A DNA stretch of 7,103 nt from Dehalococcoidia bacterium (GTDB taxonomy: Bacteria; Chloroflexota; Dehalococcoidia; Dehalococcoidales; Fen-1064). Shown piece by piece: positions 1 through 5,589 of the stretch. Under the pieces are notes generated by a model, which saw only the letters and a program-made list of their open reading frames with translations, was not told the origin of the DNA and searched no databases. The first letter of the stretch is position 1, and each line of letters starts with the position of its first letter. The position numbers and the translations under genes were made by a program. The stretch spans positions 1 through 7,103 of the forward strand of contig JAUYDN010000046.1 in the NCBI GenBank assembly GCA_030691775.1. The letters run 5' to 3'.

Positions 1-84
1 ATTACGAATTGTTTGTTGGATGGGATTTTTCACCCATATTTCACTCACCCCATACTTTAGAATTACGGACAAACTACGCCTAAT

Positions 85-109
85 CAGGTAGGTAATTTCT
101 ACCTGTTTT
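85..109 (+). terminator. Hairpin with short T-run (possible terminator or operator)
   Basis: A perfect 7-bp inverted repeat, CAGGTAG (85-91) and CTACCTG (99-105), has a 7-nt loop and is followed by TTTT (106-109). It lies directly upstream of the -35 box of the promoter at 112-140. The stem plus short T-run could end transcription from an upstream gene outside the window. Its position against the -35 box equally fits a binding site for a dimeric regulator of the cluster. The sequence alone does not decide; the stem is short for a strong terminator. Confidence 0.4.
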
Positions 110-111
110 GC

Positions 112-140
112 TTGACTTTTGAACACGCTTCAGGTATACT
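112..140 (+). promoter_or_regulatory. Sigma-70-type promoter for the Wood-Ljungdahl cluster
   Basis: The -35 box TTGACT (112-117) and the -10 box TATACT (135-140) each match the consensus at 5 of 6 positions and are separated by exactly 17 bp. Transcription would start near 146-148, leaving an untranslated leader of about 90 nt before cooC copy 1. The leader can form a weak stem, GGTTTA (161-166) with TAAACC (204-209), enclosing a small CCCA/TGGG hairpin (188-199). I do not recognise a known riboswitch in it. No comparably good promoter was seen elsewhere in the window, so this one may drive much of the cluster. Confidence 0.7.
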
Positions 141-236
141 CCACGTTTGGAAACCAAGAGGGTTTACAACACCGGGATTACCTTCTGCCCACTGATGGGA
201 GTTTAAACCACCAACCGGATAGCAGAACGATACTTG

Positions 237-1019
237 ATGAAGATTGCGATCAGCGGCAAGGGAGGAGTTGGGAAGACGTTACTGGCTTCTCTTCTTTCCA
301 AAACTTTTGCCGAATCAGGCTACTCAGTCCTTGCAATCGATGCCGACCCCGACGCTAATCTCGCCGCCAACCTCGGGTTCCCCGACCCCGACAAAATCAC
401 CCCCATCTCCGAGCTCAGTGACGTTATCGAAGAGCGCGTGGGCGCTAAACCAGGGACTTCCGGCTCATATTTCAGACTCAACCCCAAAGTGGATGACCTG
501 GTGGATAAATACGCCTCCCGCCAGGGCAACATCCGCCTCCTCGTCATGGGGCGCATCAAGCGCGGCGGTACGGGTTGTTACTGCCCCGAAGGCGCCCTGG
601 TGCAGGCGCTCCTCTCCCACTTACTTCTCCAGCGTGAAGATGTTGTCATTCTGGATATGGAAGCCGGCATCGAGCACCTGACCCGCGGCACAGCCCGGGG
701 CGTGGACCGCCTCATCGTGGTAGTGGAGCCGGGACGGCGGAGTATCGAGACCGCGCAGAGAATCTTCGAGCTGGCACAGGACCTCAATATCAAAGCAATT
801 GGGGTGGTTGGTAACAAAATCCACACACAAGAGCAGAATGATTTTATCCGGAACAGCTTGCCGAGCGTGGAGTTTCTCGGATTTATTCCCTATGACGAAG
901 CGATTATCGATGCCGACCTTGCTAACCGCTCTGTTACAGAATCCAGCCTCCCGGCGATTACAGAAGTCAAGAAAATCTATCAGACTTTAATATCGGATGC
1001 TAAAAAGAAGAAACAATAG
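237..1019 (+). CDS. cooC: CooC-family Ni-insertion ATPase, copy 1 (CODH/ACS maturation)
   Basis: This cytoplasmic P-loop ATPase of the MinD/SIMIBI class matures Ni-Fe CO dehydrogenase or acetyl-CoA synthase by ATP-driven nickel delivery. Numbered from the ATG, residues 8-14 form the deviant Walker A motif GKGGVGK, IDADPDANL (34-42) is the switch I region, and DMEAGIEHL (140-148) is the Walker B/switch II region. Cys114 and Cys116 in CYCPEG form the CxC metal site that separates CooC from other MinD-like ATPases. The length of 260 aa is normal for the family. Start: a TTG at 234 directly precedes the ATG at 237, and the in-frame stop at 204-206 leaves no better upstream start. I prefer ATG, but no clear Shine-Dalgarno site is visible. 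The gene is first after the promoter at 112-140 and ends 32 bp before fhs, so the two are probably co-transcribed. Which metal cluster it serves cannot be told from sequence. Confidence 0.9.
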   Translation: MKIAISGKGGVGKTLLASLLSKTFAESGYSVLAIDADPDANLAANLGFPDPDKITPISELSDVIEERVGAKPGTSGSYFRLNPKVDDLVDKYASRQGNIRLLVMGRIKRGGTGCYCPEGALVQALLSHLLLQREDVVILDMEAGIEHLTRGTARGVDRLIVVVEPGRRSIETAQRIFELAQDLNIKAIGVVGNKIHTQEQNDFIRNSLPSVEFLGFIPYDEAIIDADLANRSVTESSLPAITEVKKIYQTLISDAKKKKQ

Positions 1020-1040
1020 CAGTAAAATAAAATTTCGGTA

Positions 1041-1046
1041 AGGAGG
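1041..1046 (+). promoter_or_regulatory. Ribosome binding site setting the GTG start of fhs
   Basis: A consensus AGGAGG lies 5 nt before the GTG at 1052. It supports this non-ATG start, which also keeps the conserved N-terminal helix region of formate-tetrahydrofolate ligases. Confidence 0.8.
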
Positions 1047-1051
1047 ACACA

Positions 1052-2815
1052 GTGCCCTACGATGCAACCAAGCTAAAGGACTGGCAAATTGCCGAACTCG
1101 CAGAAGAAAAAATGCCCACCCCGGAACAGTGGCAGGAAAGACTCGGACTAAAGAAAGACGAAATCATCCCCTTCGGTAAAACACCCAAGCTGGATTTTCT
1201 CAAAATCATCGAGCGTCTCAAGAATAAACCCGATGGCAAATACATCGAAGTCACCGCCGTCACCCCCACCCCCCTCGGCGAAGGCAAAAGCACCACCTCG
1301 CTCGGCTTGATAGAAGGCCTGGGCAAGCTCGGCAAGAACGTCGGTGGTGTACTGCGCCAGCCATCAGGCGGTCCGACCATGAATGTCAAGGGTACGGCGG
1401 CGGGCGGTGGTAACGCCCTGCTCATCCCGATGACTGAGTTCTCGATGGGTCTCACCGGTGACATCAACGATATTATGAATGCGCATAACCTGGCGATGGT
1501 GGCGCTCACCGCCAGAATGCAACACGAACGCAATTACACGGATAAACAGCTTGAAAGGCTCACTAAAATGCGCCGTCTGGATGTCGATCCCACCCGCATC
1601 GAGATGGGCTGGATAATGGACTTCTGCGCGCAGAGCCTGCGCAATATCGTTATCGGGTTGGGTGGTAAGCAGGATGGCTTCCTGATGCAGTCCCGGTTTG
1701 CTATCGCGGTCAGCTCAGAACTGATGGCGATGCTGGCAATTGTACGTGACCTGGCTGACCTGCGTGAAAGAATGGATAAAATCACCGTCGCCTATGACAG
1801 GACAGGCAAACCCGTTACCACCGGTGACCTGGAGGTCGGCGGTGCCATGACCGCCTGGATGCGGAACGCCATCAACCCCACCCTGTGTTGTAGCGCTGAA
1901 TACCAGCCGGTAATGGTCCACGCCGGTCCCTTCGCAAACATCGCCGTAGGACAGTCATCTATCATCGGCGACCGCATCGCCCTGAAGATGTTCGATTACA
2001 ACGTTACCGAATCTGGTTTTGCCGCGGATATCGGCTTCGAGAAATTCTGGAATGTGAAATGCCGCTTCAGCGGACTCAAACCGCACGTCTCGGTACTGGT
2101 CGCCACCATCCGCGCCCTCAAGATGCACGGTGGCGGTCCCAGAGTGGTCGCCGGGCTTGCCCTGCCGGAAGAGTACACCAGGGAAAATGTGGGGCTGGTT
2201 GAAGCCGGCTTGCCGAACCTTCTGCACCACATCAATACTATTAAGACAGCAGGTATTAACCCGGTGGTCTGTATCAATGGTTTCGCTACGGATACAAAAG
2301 CTGAAATCGAGGTGGTCAGGAAAGCCGCCGAAAAAGCCGGCGCCCGCGTCGCTTTCTCCGAGCACTGGGCAAAGGGTGGCGAAGGTGCTATTGAACTGGC
2401 GGAAACAGTTATTGCGGCCTGCAATGAGAAGAACGACTTCAAATTCCTCTACCCGAACGAGATGAAACTGCGCCAGAGAGTCGAGAAAATCGCCAGAACA
2501 GTCTACGGTGCGGATGGAGTCGACTGGTCGCCGGAAGCTACCGAAAAAGCGGAAAGGTTCGAAAAAGACCCGAAGTACGATGCTTATGCTACGATGATGG
2601 TTAAGACCCACCTGAGCCTGACGCACCAGCCCGAGCGGAAGGGCGTGCCCAAGGGATGGAGGCTACCCATCCGCGATATCCTTGTCTACTCCGGTTCCCA
2701 GTTCCTGTGCCCGATGGCAGGTACTATCAGCTTGATGCCGGGTACTTCCTCCGACCCCGCCTTCCGCCGGGTAGACATCGATGTCAAGACGGGTAAGGTT
2801 TCAGGTCTGTTCTAG
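1052..2815 (+). CDS. fhs: Formate-tetrahydrofolate ligase (10-formyl-THF synthetase), divergent
   Basis: The family joins formate to tetrahydrofolate with ATP, giving 10-formyl-THF, the first tetrahydrofolate step of the methyl branch. The 587 aa are somewhat longer than typical bacterial enzymes (about 555-560). Visible motifs are TPTPLGEGKSTTS (71-83, ATP loop, Lys79), LRQPSGGP (101-108, with the formyl-phosphate-binding Arg), AAGGG (116-120), LTGDI (134-138), HAGPFANIA (290-298), ESGFAADIGFEKF (320-332), ALKMHGGGP (355-363), HWAKGGEG (438-445) and a C-terminal GLF. As I recall human MTHFD1, LRQPS, the MTEF/MEEF segment, the RLDVDP segment and the ending resemble eukaryotic C1-THF synthases more than clostridial enzymes. 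Three usual histidines are missing: the LHLTGDIHA-type stretch reads GLTGDIND (Gly133, Asn139), and FANIAHG reads FANIAVG (Val299). The family is secure; activity on formate is likely given the context but not proven. GTG start with a consensus Shine-Dalgarno. Confidence 0.92.
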   Translation: MPYDATKLKDWQIAELAEEKMPTPEQWQERLGLKKDEIIPFGKTPKLDFLKIIERLKNKPDGKYIEVTAVTPTPLGEGKSTTSLGLIEGLGKLGKNVGGVLRQPSGGPTMNVKGTAAGGGNALLIPMTEFSMGLTGDINDIMNAHNLAMVALTARMQHERNYTDKQLERLTKMRRLDVDPTRIEMGWIMDFCAQSLRNIVIGLGGKQDGFLMQSRFAIAVSSELMAMLAIVRDLADLRERMDKITVAYDRTGKPVTTGDLEVGGAMTAWMRNAINPTLCCSAEYQPVMVHAGPFANIAVGQSSIIGDRIALKMFDYNVTESGFAADIGFEKFWNVKCRFSGLKPHVSVLVATIRALKMHGGGPRVVAGLALPEEYTRENVGLVEAGLPNLLHHINTIKTAGINPVVCINGFATDTKAEIEVVRKAAEKAGARVAFSEHWAKGGEGAIELAETVIAACNEKNDFKFLYPNEMKLRQRVEKIARTVYGADGVDWSPEATEKAERFEKDPKYDAYATMMVKTHLSLTHQPERKGVPKGWRLPIRDILVYSGSQFLCPMAGTISLMPGTSSDPAFRRVDIDVKTGKVSGLF

Positions 2816-2885
2816 TAAAAAGAGCTAAGCGGTCAGCAATCAGCGAATTACGGCTCCCCTCTCCATCGAGGGGCGTTGCCCTAAA

Positions 2886-2919
2886 TGTCATTCTGAGGAG
2901 CGAAGTGAACGAAGAATCT
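2886..2919 (+). repeat. Dispersed intergenic repeat, copy 1
   Basis: It starts TGTCATTCTG (2886-2895) and ends GAAGAATCT (2911-2919), with a GCGAAGTGAAC-type core. The same ends recur at 4083-4138 on this strand and at 4167-4194 on the opposite strand. From memory, similar sequences are widespread in intergenic DNA of Chloroflexota and other environmental bacteria. The function is unknown. Confidence 0.7.
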
Positions 2920-2944
2920 CCGACACTACTCAGTAGGCAGGGAG

Positions 2945-2976
2945 ACCCTTCCCCCGATTTTCATCGGGGTCAGGGT
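2945..2976. repeat. Strong compound stem-loop
   Basis: CCCCGAT (2952-2958) pairs with ATCGGGG (2963-2969) over a 4-nt loop. An outer stem, ACCCT (2945-2949) with AGGGT (2972-2976), extends it across a 2x2 internal loop. It is terminator-like in shape but is followed by GGCAAGG rather than a T-run, so I call it a structured repeat, possibly an RNA stabiliser or processing site. Confidence 0.5.
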
Positions 2977-3197
2977 GGCAAGGCTACTCGACTTTCGAGG
3001 CAAAGCCCCCTCCGAGGGGAGAGGCAAGGGTGAGGGTGAATGGCGAAAAGGGCAATTTCGGATTGTTCTTCACGGACCCCTTGTGCCCCTTCGGCTTCGC
3101 TTACTTCGTAGAGACTCAGTGGAGAACCAGGGCCGGCTTTAACACTCCCCGCCGTGAGGGAGCGGGGACTCCTGCGTAGGTTATAAAGGGGTACACG

Positions 3198-3962
3198 TTG
3201 AATTTTAAGATAGCAGTAGCCGGCAAGGGAGGCTGTGGCAAAACATCCACCGCCAGCCTGATAGTGCGGTACCTGGAGAAGCACCGTAAGGTACCTATCC
3301 TGGCGGTCGACGCCGATGCCAACTCGAATTTCGGGGAAAGCCTGGGGCTGAAGGTCAGCCAGACCATCGGCACGGTACTGGACTCCTTCCAGCACGAGAA
3401 AATCAGCATCCCAGCGGGTATGACCAAGGAAGCATACCTTGAGTTCAAGCTGAATGAGACTATCGTCGAGAGCCGGGATATCGACCTGGTGACGATGGGC
3501 CGCGGCCAGGGACCCGAGTGCTACTGCTACCCTAACGTGGTACTGAAAAAGTTCATTGAAAACCTCTCCAGCGGCTATGCCAGCGTGGTAATGGATAACG
3601 AGGCGGGAATGGAGCACCTGAGCCGGAAGACCACGGAAGATATGGATGCGCTTGTGCTGGTCTCCAACCACTCGGTCAAGGGTGTCCGGGCAATTGCCAG
3701 GATTAAGGAACTGGTCAGGGAACTCAAGCTGGCATTCCGGCAACAGCTGGTAGTTATCAATCTTATCCCCGGTCGGCTTGACCCGCTCATCACCCGTGAA
3801 ATGGAGCAGTTGGGACTGAAAGCAGACGCGCTCATCCCGGAAGATGATGTACTCTACCGGTTCGACCTCGAGCAGAGACCGCTCCTGCAAATGCCGCATG
3901 ACTCGCCAGCCGTGCGTGCGATCGATGAATTGATGGAGAAGATTCTCAATCACGCGAATTGA
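3198..3962 (+). CDS. CooC/AcsF-family Ni-insertion ATPase, copy 2
   Basis: This is a second MinD-like P-loop ATPase of the CooC/AcsF type, 254 aa, cytoplasmic. Residues 9-16 are GKGGCGKT (deviant Walker A, with Cys13 where copy 1 has Val). VDADANSNF (37-45) is switch I, and DNEAGMEHL (133-141) is Walker B/switch II. The CxC metal-binding pair is Cys108 and Cys110 in ECYCYPN. It differs from copy 1 throughout, with a different segment around the CxC and a different C-terminal third, so it is an old paralogue and not a recent duplicate. By context it matures CODH or ACS; one copy per metal centre is an attractive but unproven idea. The start is TTG at 3198, supported by AAAGGGG (3185-3191) six nt upstream and by the N-terminus beginning just before the first beta-strand. 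It is isolated between two repeat-bearing spacers. Confidence 0.88.
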   Translation: MNFKIAVAGKGGCGKTSTASLIVRYLEKHRKVPILAVDADANSNFGESLGLKVSQTIGTVLDSFQHEKISIPAGMTKEAYLEFKLNETIVESRDIDLVTMGRGQGPECYCYPNVVLKKFIENLSSGYASVVMDNEAGMEHLSRKTTEDMDALVLVSNHSVKGVRAIARIKELVRELKLAFRQQLVVINLIPGRLDPLITREMEQLGLKADALIPEDDVLYRFDLEQRPLLQMPHDSPAVRAIDELMEKILNHAN

Positions 3963-4082
3963 ATCACCAAGATACAAGAGACAATAACCAAACAGTGCCA
4001 AATAACAAAATTCAAATGATGCATACTGCCGGGGAAAAGGGCTTAAACATTGATTGGTGATTACCTAGAAAATGGTCTATCT

Positions 4083-4194
4083 TGTCATTCTGGAGGAGTC
4101 CCGCTCCTCCTAAACTTTATCGGGACGACGAAGAATCTGGTGGCGGGGGAATATAACCCCTCCCTGAGATTCTTCGCTTCGCTCCAGAATGACA
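4083..4194. repeat. Inverted-repeat element (MITE/REP-like), copies 2 and 3 of the dispersed repeat
   Basis: The ends are a perfect 13-bp inverted repeat, TGTCATTCTGGAG (4083-4095) and CTCCAGAATGACA (4182-4194). Inside is a second inverted pair, GAAGAATCT (4130-4138) and AGATTCTTC (4167-4175), and at the centre GGGG (4146-4149) faces CCCC (4157-4160). The left arm contains its own hairpin, GGAGGAG/CTCCTCC (4092-4098 with 4104-4110). The element is therefore two head-to-head copies of the repeat also seen at 2886-2919. Transcribed, it would fold into a long imperfect hairpin between cooC copy 2 and folD. No transposase is nearby, so any mobility would have to be in trans. Confidence 0.75.
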
Positions 4195-4323
4195 CCTCCA
4201 TTTTCATTGTTCGTGGGTGGCGCATCGCATCATGTGTAATTGTTTAGATTTTCCTGGTGATTGTATCTTGATTATTGGTTATTCATTAAAGTAGCGCGGG
4301 AAAGGTAAAAAACTCTATAATTA

Positions 4324-4330
4324 AGAGGAG
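4324..4330 (+). promoter_or_regulatory. Ribosome binding site of folD
   Basis: AGAGGAG lies 6 nt before the ATG at 4337 and supports that start. Confidence 0.7.
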
Positions 4331-4336
4331 AAGGAA

Positions 4337-5224
4337 ATGACAGCCAAACTCATCAGCGGCACTGAAGTTGCCGCGCAAATCCGTGCGGAAATCAAGCAAG
4401 AAGTCGAACAACTCAAAGCAAAGCACAATATCGTCCCGGGGTTAGCGACAGTCCTCCTCGGCTTGGACCCTGCTTCCGTATCTTATATTACCGGTAAAGA
4501 AAAAGCCGCTAAAGAACTGGGGTTCTATTCCGAACGCATCGACCTCCCGGATAACACCCCTCAACAGGAAGTCATGGCAATCGTCAACCGTCTGAATAAC
4601 GACCCGAAAATCCACGGGGTGCTGGTCCAGGTCCCGTTACCGAAACACATCAATGAAACTGAAGTCCTGCTGGCTATCGACCCCAAAAAGGATGTCGATG
4701 GTTTCCATCCTTTTAACGTGGGCAAAATGGTCATTGGCGAGCCTGACTACCTGCCCTGTACCCCGGCGGGCATCCAGCAGTTGCTCATCCGTTCCGGCAT
4801 CCAGACGGATGGAGCGGAGGTGGTAGTGGTCGGCAGGAGCAATATCGTGGGCAAGCCCATCGCCAACATCCTGCTTCAGAAAGCGAAGGGCGCCAACGCC
4901 ACCGTCACCGTCTGCCACACCCGCACCAAAGACATGGCGTTCCACACCAGGCGAGCCGATATCTTGATAGTCGCCGCCGGCCGTCCCAAGGCGATTACCG
5001 CCGATATGGTAAAAGAAGGCGCCGTGGTCATCGATGTCGGTGTAAACCGCATTGGTATGAGCAAGTCCGGAAAAGCTATCCTGGCGGGTGATGTCGACTT
5101 CGATGCTGTAAAAGAGAAAGCATCCTTTATCACGCCGGTACCGGGTGGCGTGGGACCGATGACAATTACGATGCTGATGCAGAATACACTGAAAGCCGCG
5201 AAACTGACGGCGGGAATCAAATAG
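4337..5224 (+). CDS. folD: Bifunctional methylene-THF dehydrogenase / methenyl-THF cyclohydrolase
   Basis: FolD interconverts 10-formyl-, 5,10-methenyl- and 5,10-methylene-tetrahydrofolate using NAD(P)H, linking Fhs to the methylene-THF reductase step. The 295 aa have the normal length, with every signature present. YITGKEKA (50-57) carries Tyr50 and the catalytic Lys54. VLVQVPLP (95-102) carries Gln98, and KDVDGFHPFN (118-127) carries Asp121. VVGRSNIVGKP (164-174) is the dinucleotide-binding loop, and PVPGGVGPMT (267-276) is the C-terminal signature. As I recall, these catalytic positions coincide with the E. coli enzyme numbering. It sits 374 bp after cooC copy 2 and 17 bp before the small downstream gene, whose Shine-Dalgarno overlaps the folD stop codon; those two are probably translated from one message. 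Cofactor preference (NAD or NADP) cannot be read reliably. Confidence 0.97.
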   Translation: MTAKLISGTEVAAQIRAEIKQEVEQLKAKHNIVPGLATVLLGLDPASVSYITGKEKAAKELGFYSERIDLPDNTPQQEVMAIVNRLNNDPKIHGVLVQVPLPKHINETEVLLAIDPKKDVDGFHPFNVGKMVIGEPDYLPCTPAGIQQLLIRSGIQTDGAEVVVVGRSNIVGKPIANILLQKAKGANATVTVCHTRTKDMAFHTRRADILIVAAGRPKAITADMVKEGAVVIDVGVNRIGMSKSGKAILAGDVDFDAVKEKASFITPVPGGVGPMTITMLMQNTLKAAKLTAGIK

Positions 5225-5241
5225 GAGGGACCTGCACAAAC

Positions 5242-5460
5242 ATGGCTGATAAAGTAGAGAAAGTAAAAGCCCCGAACCGGGACTCCGTGGAGCTACTGGG
5301 ACCCACCTTTGAGGGTGGTAAGCCCGAAGGCAAGCAAATGGGACGCTGGCGGCAGAAGTTCGATAGCCGCAATGAGATGCTCAAATACCTGGAAACCGGC
5401 GAACGGTACTTTCACAGCAAAGAAGGCTACGGTTCTGAAAAACGGAAGAATCCGGCCTAG
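5242..5460 (+). CDS. Small conserved-context protein of unknown function
   Basis: This encodes a 72-aa protein that I do not recognise. It is highly charged (about 16 Lys/Arg against 12 Asp/Glu), has no cysteine, signal peptide or membrane segment, and has a single Trp36 within GRWRQKF (34-40). Residues about 39-56 could form an amphipathic helix. The C-terminus is Lys/Gly-rich and ends NPA. It is likely a real gene: AGGAGGG (5223-5229) lies 12 nt before the ATG and overlaps the folD stop, the frame is open to TAG at 5458-5460, and it fills the gap between folD and acsD. The spacing of 12 nt is longer than usual. Its place suggests a cytoplasmic accessory or stabilising subunit for a neighbouring enzyme, but that is inference only. 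Confidence 0.7.
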   Translation: MADKVEKVKAPNRDSVELLGPTFEGGKPEGKQMGRWRQKFDSRNEMLKYLETGERYFHSKEGYGSEKRKNPA

Positions 5461-5589
5461 AACAGGAAAATACCGAAGCACGAAACAAATTCAAATTAAT
5501 AATGTTTACATGTATTAGATATTAGGAGTTTAGTATTGTTTCGGATTTCGAAATTCGTGCTTCGAATTTGGGGAAGAGGGAGATAGAAA
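5461..5589. repeat. AT-rich spacer framed by an 11-bp inverted repeat
   Basis: CGAAGCACGAA (5474-5484) and TTCGTGCTTCG (5554-5564) are perfect inverted copies 69 bp apart, and TTCGAA/CGAAATTCG palindromic pieces crowd the right arm. The spacer is clearly richer in A+T than the genes on either side. It resembles interspersed repeat material in the other two spacers in style, but not in sequence. The ribosome binding site of acsD (AGAGGGAG, 5575-5582) lies after the right arm. Confidence 0.6.

Larger units (their letters stand above)
2816..3197. other. 382-bp intergenic mosaic of hairpins and dispersed repeat
   Basis: No credible gene is seen here. Small stem-loops follow one another: CCCCTC/GAGGGG (2856-2861 with 2868-2873), a compound stem at 2945-2976, CTCGA/TCGAG (2987-2991 with 2995-2999), CCCCT/AGGGG (3007-3011 with 3015-3019) and TCCCCGC/GCGGGGA (3146-3152 with 3162-3168). 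A copy of the TGTCATTCTG...GAAGAATCT repeat is at 2886-2919. None of the stems has a convincing T-run, so a strong intrinsic terminator after fhs is not supported. The stretch looks like accumulated interspersed-repeat debris. Confidence 0.65.
3963..4336. other. 374-bp AT-rich spacer holding a repeat-derived inverted element
   Basis: No gene is supported here. A 65-codon open frame at 4050-4247 covers the repeat element and is not credible. The main content is the inverted element at 4083-4194. A 10-bp inverted pair, CAAGATACAA (3968-3977) with TTGTATCTTG (4261-4270), lies outside it. The last 40 bases hold the ribosome binding site of folD. No convincing promoter or terminator was seen. Confidence 0.6.

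Noticed and set aside
119..358. 79-codon + strand frame spanning the leader and the start of cooC copy 1
   Set aside because: It begins between the promoter boxes, before the likely transcription start, and overlaps the P-loop region of cooC in another frame.
1154..1161. LRQPS (Gln103 instead of Glu in fhs) as an active-site anomaly
   Set aside because: As I recall, eukaryotic formate-THF ligase domains also carry LRQPS, so this substitution alone is not unusual. The histidine losses are the real difference.
1955..2626. 223-codon open frame on the - strand inside fhs
   Set aside because: It lies wholly within the conserved fhs coding region and its translation has no recognisable domain.
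2856..2873. CCCCTC/GAGGGG hairpin as terminator of fhs
   Set aside because: The stem is 6 bp and is followed by CGTTGCC, with no T-run; an intrinsic terminator is not supported.
2970..4001. Long (343-codon) open frame on the - strand
   Set aside because: It runs antisense across all of cooC copy 2, whose P-loop and CxC motifs are unmistakable, and across repeat DNA. Its translation shows no family motif and reflects codon bias of the sense gene.
4050..4247. 65-codon + strand frame in the cooC copy 2-folD spacer
   Set aside because: It is translated from the inverted-repeat element, has no Shine-Dalgarno site, and its composition is that of repeat DNA.
4055..4262. 8-bp direct repeat TGGTGATT (4055-4062 and 4255-4262) as a possible target-site duplication around the inverted element
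   Set aside because: About one such 8-mer match is expected by chance in 374 bp, and the copies do not abut the element ends at 4083 and 4194.
4316..4321. Perfect TATAAT before folD
   Set aside because: It lies only 15 bp before the ATG, so transcription would start inside the ribosome binding site, and no -35 box is suitably placed.
4637..5239. 200-codon open frame on the - strand inside folD
   Set aside because: It is antisense to well-conserved FolD motifs and has no ribosome binding site or domain.
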